From Balanoglossus misakiensis (Eukaryota > Hemichordata): DNA of 64,000 bases. The stretch lies in the NCBI GenBank assembly GCA_040954595.2, contig CM082578.2, positions 9,734,001 through 9,798,000 on the forward strand. Direction: 5' to 3'. The position numbers and the translations under genes were made by a program. Positions 61,401-64,000 of the stretch are shown here, one piece after another. The notes under the pieces were generated by a model that saw nothing but the letters and a program-made list of their open reading frames with translations, was not told where the DNA came from and ran no database searches. Each line of letters begins with the position of its first letter. Positions within the stretch are counted from its first letter, which is position 1.

Positions 61401-63943
61401 GACGAGGAGCTGCTGATCACGGAGCGCCACTTCTTCACCTCCGGCAACGAGCTGCTGGTCATCGTGGACACGGAGGACAACGACTCGGGCAAGTACACGT
61501 GCGAGATCTCCAACACCCTGGGCACGGAGCGCCAGTCGGCCACCATGAAGGTGGTGCCGGCCACCAGCGGCCGCAGCCGGGGCAAGAAGGGTCTGGACAG
61601 CGAGAGCACCACCACTGGCATCATCATCATCGCCGTCGTCTGCTGCGTGGTGGGCACCTCCCTGGTGTGGGTCATCATCATCTACCAGACGAGGAAACAG
61701 AGAGAGGAGTTTGGTGCGGCAAATACAGGTACAGAGTGTTTTGTTAAATAGGCTTTGCTGAATTTGGAAATATTGAGAAAACATTCTGTCGTAATTTGTG
61801 TTAAGTGTGTGTATTACCAGTCATAGTGCAAAAGAAAGTAGCACTCCACTGTGCCATTGATGATATCTAGTTTGCTCTGCTTAAACACTGTATAAATGAT
61901 ATGAAATGCACAGCCTGAAAAGACTAGCAAAAAGCAGAACCCCCCTCCCTTTTGAGATTTGTTTTGGTGATGGTCAGTGTTTGGTGTTCTCTGTTGCAGA
62001 CGAAACAACTCTGCCCCCAGAACTGCCAAGTTCAACCTACAACACATCGTCACAGGGAACGTTGCACGCAGAGTCAAGTGTTCATTCTTCCCCGGCCATG
62101 ATTCTGCCGCCAGGTATGATATTGGTTTTTTGAACATGTTTGGATGAAGGGAAGAAGAGTGTATGCAATGGCCAATTTGGTTCACTCCCATGGACAGCGA
62201 TAGTGCCATTTGTGTAGTGACTAGTATTGACAAAATTTGGTATTTCAAATAATAACATTCAACAGAGGATTTTTACAACCACTCTTTTTGATATAGCATT
62301 GCTTCCACAAGTCAATCACAACAAACACTATCTCTTCTCCCATCAAAGGTCGCACGGACAACTTCAGCAGCGACAGTGAATCCGAATCTCTCCGGTACGG
62401 TGGAACCGTCGGAAATGTCAATCGTCTGCCGTCGCGAATCAGAACGGCGGCCATATTCCCGAGCGACATGGAACATGAGGCACAGATGGTGCCCCTGACG
62501 TCCGACGCCCAGGCGATAGCAGAAAATTCAGGTAATTGCGAGTTTTCTTCCTCAGTGAGGTTTTCTGTCGTTGTGTTTGTTTTGATCTCAAAGTTTCGAA
62601 ACTTAGTAGGTAGAGTTAGAAAGACAAGGGGTGGAATTGATTCTGGAAAACTTTATGAATCATCAGTACCATTGTTAATGTTTGTTATCTGCTTCCCATT
62701 GTGTACTCAGGCAACAGCGTGATCACCATCCCGATGCCGTCGCCCCTCCAGCAGAGGAGAGCGCCCGGATCCCACCACTACACCGTCGGCCGGGGCAGTC
62801 TGCCGGCGTACTGTCACAACATCTCCACATCTCAGCCGCATGTGGCATCCACGGCGACGACGGCCGCGCCCACCACGTCGCTGTACTCCACCATGCCGCC
62901 GCCCCAGAGCACCGTGCCCGCCTCGGAGCCCGGCCAGGAACCGGCCAGCTACCCCGGACACCAGTCCTTGGACAATGCGATTGTGACGCATCCCTATGCC
63001 AGGGGGGCAGGCAGGGAGGAGGAGGACGAGGAGAAGGAGGTGGAGGAGGCCCTCTCTCCGGAAATCCTGGAAAAAACAATTCGTGAACTCTTTCAACAGT
63101 CAGAGCCACCAGGTTGTGACAGTGGCCTTGATCTCAGTACGGACATTTCAAAAGTTACGCCTAGTTATGCTTCGTTAAGGTTTCCAAAAGGTGGGTTTGT
63201 GTGCAAGTCAAACAGTTTCTAGTTGTACCCATCCACGCTTAGAGAAATGCGAACTATTATATATGTATATTATATATATATATTTATGTAAAGCTGCATT
63301 GAGAGGTCGACTCTCATGTGGTATAGACTCAGAGTGTGTGGGGAACGGTGCTCTACAGATTGTTTTATGCCAGTTCTTAATATTTAATAATTGTAAGATA
63401 ATTTTAGCTCAACCTTTTATGTCACACAAAATGGTGAAGTTCAGGGGAATATTCCACAACCTTGAAGTTTTTTTGCTGCTTATTTTTAATCACAGTACAG
63501 TGGGAATAGTCTTAGAGGATTTTGGTGACATATTTTTTTCAAAACTTGGTGCTTTTCCCCCCCATCAACAGTGGTAGCTGAAGTTAATGGTGTAGTTTTC
63601 TTGTCATTAACTGCTTCCTTTATCATGCGCAGCATTGAAAACAAACAAATACTAAAACCGTTCTCTTTTCTCTGGTATCTTGTCATTTGCAGACTATCAT
63701 ACTGAAGAGCTATCAATGCCCATTGCTACCAGTGCATCACCTCACCTTGTTACCAGTACACCTCCAATCTCCCATCATGCACCGTCGCATACATATCATT
63801 TGCCTGTGGACAATGCTGACTGTGTCGACAGTGTGCCGTCGCACAGAGTGCTGCCGCATAGAACAATTGACTCGTACTTAAGGGGTCAGAGGAGCCCCTC
63901 GCATGTGGACAGAATGCATCAGGACTCCCCTAGCAGTGTGTAA
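37262..63943 (+). CDS. LRIG: LRIG-family receptor: 16 LRRs, three Ig domains, one membrane segment (18 exons)
   Basis: Single-pass membrane protein. Vertebrate LRIGs act at the cell surface, restraining or tuning receptor tyrosine kinases and BMP signalling. The role here is inferred from family only. Joining exons 37262-37446, 38629-38700, 51896-51967, 52706-52780, 57275-57412, 57912-58055, 58368-58799, 58999-59151, 59339-59410, 59737-59900, 60095-60231, 60369-60552, 60855-61136, 61285-61728, 62000-62113, 62349-62531, 62711-63190 and 63693-63943 gives 1,193 codons with no internal stop. Signal peptide is 1-25, LRR N-cap 30-61, LRRs about 62-447, C-cap 448-502, Ig1 503-609, Ig2 610-703, Ig3 704-794, membrane 815-836, tail 837-1193. 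Diagnostic LRIG strings are [44 protein letters not shown] and SSQGTL. Vertebrate members are about 1,065-1,120 residues, so this one is slightly longer. Which vertebrate paralogue it is closest to cannot be told; a pre-duplication single gene is likely. Confidence 0.95.
37447..38628 (+). other. Intron 1 (1.18 kb, phase 2)
   Basis: It has a GTAAGT donor and a TTTTTCCAG acceptor. The first ~850 bases are CpG-rich, like the upstream region, then the sequence turns AT-rich. Open frames on both strands here show no recognisable protein. First-intron enhancer content is plausible but not shown. Confidence 0.85.
38629..38700 (+). CDS. LRIG: LRIG exon 2: LRR1 (72 nt)
   Basis: Residues 62-85 plus part of the next codon: [20 protein letters not shown] followed by LKQL. 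This is exactly one 24-residue LRR of the LxLxxNxI...P..AF..L..L type. The acceptor follows TTTTTCCAG and the donor is GTAAGT, both phase 2, so the exon can be skipped or duplicated without shifting frame. Confidence 0.92.
38701..51895 (+). other. Intron 2 (13.2 kb), no gene recognised inside
   Basis: GTAAGT donor and TGTTTCAG acceptor. Several frames of 60-160 codons on both strands have no domain, no compositional coding bias and no partner exons. It contains poly-G/C runs (40131-40142, 43157-43167, 44966-44977, 46584-46598), a TG microsatellite at about 44942-44960 and a three-unit 15-bp repeat at 48583. Its size beside 72-nt exons suggests it may hold enhancers or a nested noncoding RNA. 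I see no direct sign of either. Confidence 0.75.
48583..48627. repeat. Three-copy 15-bp tandem repeat
   Basis: CGCAATATTTCCCAA, CGCAATATTTTCCAT and CGCAATAATCTCAGG follow one another without gaps. It is a small minisatellite within intron 2. Confidence 0.75.
51896..51967 (+). CDS. LRIG: LRIG exon 3: LRR2 (72 nt)
   Basis: Residues 86-109: [19 protein letters not shown] then RSLTDL, one canonical 24-residue LRR. NAS is a possible N-glycosylation site. The flanks are TTTCAG and GTAAGT, both phase 2. It sits alone between a 13.2 kb and a 0.7 kb intron. Confidence 0.92.
52706..52780 (+). CDS. LRIG: LRIG exon 4: LRR3 (75 nt)
   Basis: Residues 110-134: [20 protein letters not shown] then LTSLS. 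The exon is 25 codons instead of 24. The IPNFGG segment corresponds to the family's IPNLG/VPSLG variant repeat, where the usual AF of the repeat is replaced. That anchors this exon to the second LRR of vertebrate LRIGs. Flanked by TTCCACAG and GTAAGT, phase 2. NLT is a potential glycosylation site. Confidence 0.92.
52781..57274 (+). other. Intron 4 (4.5 kb), no gene recognised inside
   Basis: It has a GTAAGT donor and a T-rich acceptor tract ending TTCACAG. It carries poly-G/C runs at 54075-54090, 54755-54766, 55191-55202 and 56502-56514. No missing LRR exon was found within it, and the repeat register is continuous across it. Confidence 0.8.
57275..57412 (+). CDS. LRIG: LRIG exon 5: LRR4-LRR5 (138 nt)
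   Basis: Residues 135-180. Two repeats: [20 protein letters not shown] then [20 protein letters not shown]. The second is two residues short and has FPGG, as the family has FP.G in its fourth repeat. The acceptor is TTCACAG after a long T run and the donor is GTAAGT, phase 2. Confidence 0.93.
57912..58055 (+). CDS. LRIG: LRIG exon 6: LRR6-LRR7 (144 nt)
   Basis: Residues 181-228: [20 protein letters not shown] then [20 protein letters not shown] then SMENLEEL. This is two full 24-residue repeats. The acceptor is TCTTCCAG and the donor GTAAGT, phase 2. The LGNNRI...LE.G.F string matches the family's fifth repeat (LAGNRI..LE.GAF). Confidence 0.93.
58368..58799 (+). CDS. LRIG: LRIG exon 7: LRR8-LRR13 (432 nt)
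   Basis: Residues 229-372. Six 24-residue repeats are encoded without interruption, exactly six times 72 nt. [20 protein letters not shown] and [19 protein letters not shown] are highly family-specific (DGAFWGL, HNNL...GWLYGL in vertebrates). The following repeat has GWDFC, matching the family's AWEFC/GWSFC. The acceptor is CTTCCAG and the donor is GTGAGT, unlike the GTAAGT used elsewhere in the LRR block. The exon is visibly GC-richer than exons 1-6 and 8-9. Long antisense frames across it are a by-product of that composition. Confidence 0.96.
58999..59151 (+). CDS. LRIG: LRIG exon 8: LRR14-LRR15 (153 nt)
   Basis: Residues 373-423: [19 protein letters not shown] with [20 protein letters not shown] and [12 protein letters not shown]. 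The first repeat has a three-residue insertion, SWTIED..GAF, which is a hallmark of the LRIG family. Phase 2 on both sides; acceptor CTGCAG, donor GTAAGT. Confidence 0.96.
59339..59410 (+). CDS. LRIG: LRIG exon 9: LRR16 (72 nt)
   Basis: Residues 424-447: [19 protein letters not shown] then PNLKEL, the last LRR before the C-cap. The acceptor CATGCAG has a weak pyrimidine tract and the donor is GTAAGT, phase 2. Confidence 0.92.
59737..59900 (+). CDS. LRIG: LRIG exon 10: LRR C-terminal cap
   Basis: Residues 448-502: [19 protein letters not shown]...[15 protein letters not shown]...FTC. It has the CxCDC plus two later cysteines of LRRCT caps, and CDC.LKW.P.WV..., C.HP..LKG.S.F is the LRIG form. 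The phase changes here from 2 at the acceptor (TTTTCAG) to 1 at the donor (GTTAGT), the switch from LRR to Ig modules. Confidence 0.95.
60095..60231 (+). CDS. LRIG: LRIG exon 11: Ig1, first half
   Basis: Residues 503-548, beginning [20 protein letters not shown]. The first Ig cysteine is C529 and the core tryptophan W543 (ISWKKNNK). SSSDSAM matches the family's SSSDSPM segment. It enters in phase 1 after TGCAG and leaves in phase 0 (GTATGG donor), so Ig1 is split across two exons. Confidence 0.95.
60369..60552 (+). CDS. LRIG: LRIG exon 12: Ig1, second half
   Basis: Residues 549-609. [20 protein letters not shown] carries the second Ig cysteine (C590) with the usual D/E-G-x-Y-x-C context, then [10 protein letters not shown]. 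Acceptor CCTTGCAG in phase 0 and donor GTACGT in phase 1. Confidence 0.94.
60853..60863 (+). promoter_or_regulatory. Tandem 3' splice sites of exon 13
   Basis: The AG at 60853-60854 and a second YAG ending at 60863 are nine bases apart. Using the second would remove three residues just before Ig2 and keep frame. Confidence 0.5.
60855..61136 (+). CDS. LRIG: LRIG exon 13: Ig2
   Basis: Residues 610-703. The whole I-set Ig domain sits in one exon with C633, W645 and C685. [19 protein letters not shown] then [13 protein letters not shown] and [18 protein letters not shown] is the most conserved stretch of LRIG proteins. NIT and NAT are potential glycosylation sites. The start at 60855 was chosen because it yields VFPVFTKKP, aligned with the family's VLPSFTKTP. 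Phase 1 at both ends, donor GTAGGT. The exon is GC-richer than exons 11 and 12. Confidence 0.96.
61285..61728 (+). CDS. LRIG: LRIG exon 14: Ig3 and membrane segment
   Basis: Residues 704-851. Ig3 has C727, W739 and C776, with [20 protein letters not shown] and [13 protein letters not shown] typical of LRIGs. A hydrophilic linker (about 795-814) leads to the membrane helix [19 protein letters not shown], continuing III (815-836), then [10 protein letters not shown] as positive-inside stop-transfer. The exon is GC-rich and in phase 1 at both ends. If the following intron is retained, the frame ends after seven extra codons at TAG 61749-61751. Confidence 0.96.
62000..62113 (+). CDS. LRIG: LRIG exon 15: juxtamembrane cytoplasmic tail
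   Basis: Residues 852-889: [20 protein letters not shown] then [11 protein letters not shown]. With the preceding ANT this gives NTDET..PP..PS...SSQGTL, a block conserved in vertebrate LRIG tails. That supports this as a real coding exon despite its small size. Acceptor CTGTTGCAG, donor GTATGA, phase 1. Confidence 0.93.
62349..62531 (+). CDS. LRIG: LRIG exon 16: cytoplasmic tail
   Basis: Residues 890-950: [20 protein letters not shown]...[20 protein letters not shown]. It is serine/acidic-rich and probably disordered, with candidate phosphorylation sites. I recognise no family motif here. The acceptor is AAG after a good pyrimidine tract (CTCTTCTCCCATCAAAG), a less common last base; the donor is GTAATT, phase 1. 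Confidence 0.85.
62711..63190 (+). CDS. LRIG: LRIG exon 17: cytoplasmic tail
   Basis: Residues 951-1110. A Pro/Ser/Thr-rich, GC-rich low-complexity tail ([20 protein letters not shown]...) is followed by an acidic run ([14 protein letters not shown]) and [20 protein letters not shown], which could form a short amphipathic helix. It ends in YASLRFPK before a GTGGGT donor in phase 1. I know no catalytic motif in it. The long antisense frames across this exon come from its GC content. Confidence 0.88.
63191..63222 (+). other. Possible exon 17 read-through end
   Basis: If the GTGGGT donor at 63191 is not used, the frame adds [10 protein letters not shown] and stops at TAG 63220-63222. This would give an isoform of about 1,120 residues, close to vertebrate LRIG length. 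The AT-rich segment at about 63257-63286 follows shortly after. Confidence 0.4.
63257..63286. repeat. AT-rich dinucleotide tract in the last intron
   Basis: TA repeats with few interruptions. It is simple sequence within intron 17. Confidence 0.85.
63693..63943 (+). CDS. LRIG: LRIG exon 18: C-terminal end and stop
   Basis: Residues 1111-1193: [20 protein letters not shown], then a His/Ser/Pro-rich stretch, ending HQDSPSSV and TAA at 63941-63943. The frame is open right from the TTTGCAG acceptor and joins exon 17 in phase 1. That supports coding use, though no family motif confirms it. The terminal S-S-V fits a class I PDZ ligand (S/T-x-hydrophobic at the carboxyl end). Confidence 0.75.
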
Positions 63944-64000
63944 ATAAATAATGTGCTTAAGAGATAGAGAGAAGTGCTTCTATGATTTTTATATATTGTA
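63943..64000 (+). other. Start of the 3' UTR (cut by the window end)
   Basis: The sequence after the stop is AT-rich. An AATAAA occurs at 63943-63948, overlapping the last base of the stop codon. It is too close to the stop to be convincing as the main polyadenylation signal, so the 3' UTR probably continues beyond the window. Confidence 0.5.

Noticed and set aside
61239-61784. 181-codon minus-strand frame over exon 14
   Set aside because: Antisense shadow. The His/Ala/Asp-rich composition mirrors the sense codons of Ig3 and the membrane helix.
62707-63109. Minus-strand frames over exon 17
   Set aside because: Proline/arginine-rich shadows of the GC-rich tail exon, with no independent evidence.

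Overview
This window looks like nuclear DNA from a non-vertebrate bilaterian animal, possibly a mollusc, annelid, brachiopod, echinoderm or hemichordate; I cannot narrow it further. The reasons are a large spliced gene with GT-AG introns, long AT-leaning noncoding stretches, many microsatellites and G/C homopolymer runs, and small non-autonomous repeat elements. The only protein-coding gene I can support is one plus-strand gene in the last 27 kb. It is a complete LRIG-type receptor (leucine-rich repeats and immunoglobulin-like domains).

Layout. From 1 to about 36.9 kb I see no credible coding exon. This part holds a 1.46 kb repeat element at about 5.79-7.25 kb whose ends are packed with a 20-bp dyad (TTGCGG-N8-CCGCAA). 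It also holds a 335-bp element at 9.73-10.07 kb that is an inverted repeat over nearly its whole length, a 100-nt hairpin at 13.90 kb, several palindromes, and simple repeats. By eye, CpG becomes markedly denser from about 17 kb to about 38.3 kb, the stretch leading into the LRIG first exon. It is much sparser in the outer intergenic DNA and in the large introns.

The LRIG gene has 18 coding exons between 37262 and 63943. I set the splice sites by hand. They add up to 3,582 nt, one unbroken reading frame of 1,193 residues plus stop. In order the protein has a signal peptide, a cysteine-rich LRR N-cap, 16 LRRs, a cysteine-rich LRR C-cap, three Ig domains, one membrane segment (about residues 815-836) and a cytoplasmic tail of about 357 residues. 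All introns inside the LRR part are phase 2. The introns from the LRR C-cap onward are phase 1, except a phase-0 intron inside Ig1. Intron 2 (13.2 kb) and intron 4 (4.5 kb) hold no gene I can recognise.

What the family implies: LRIG proteins are single-pass membrane proteins. In vertebrates they modulate receptor tyrosine kinase and BMP signalling. The ligands or partners here cannot be read from DNA. The best leads for a second look are the dyad-array element, the extra N-terminal LRR compared with the vertebrate family as I recall it, the alternative C-terminal end that would gain or lose a PDZ-type tail, and the CpG-dense upstream domain. I found no sign of a wholly new multi-gene system.
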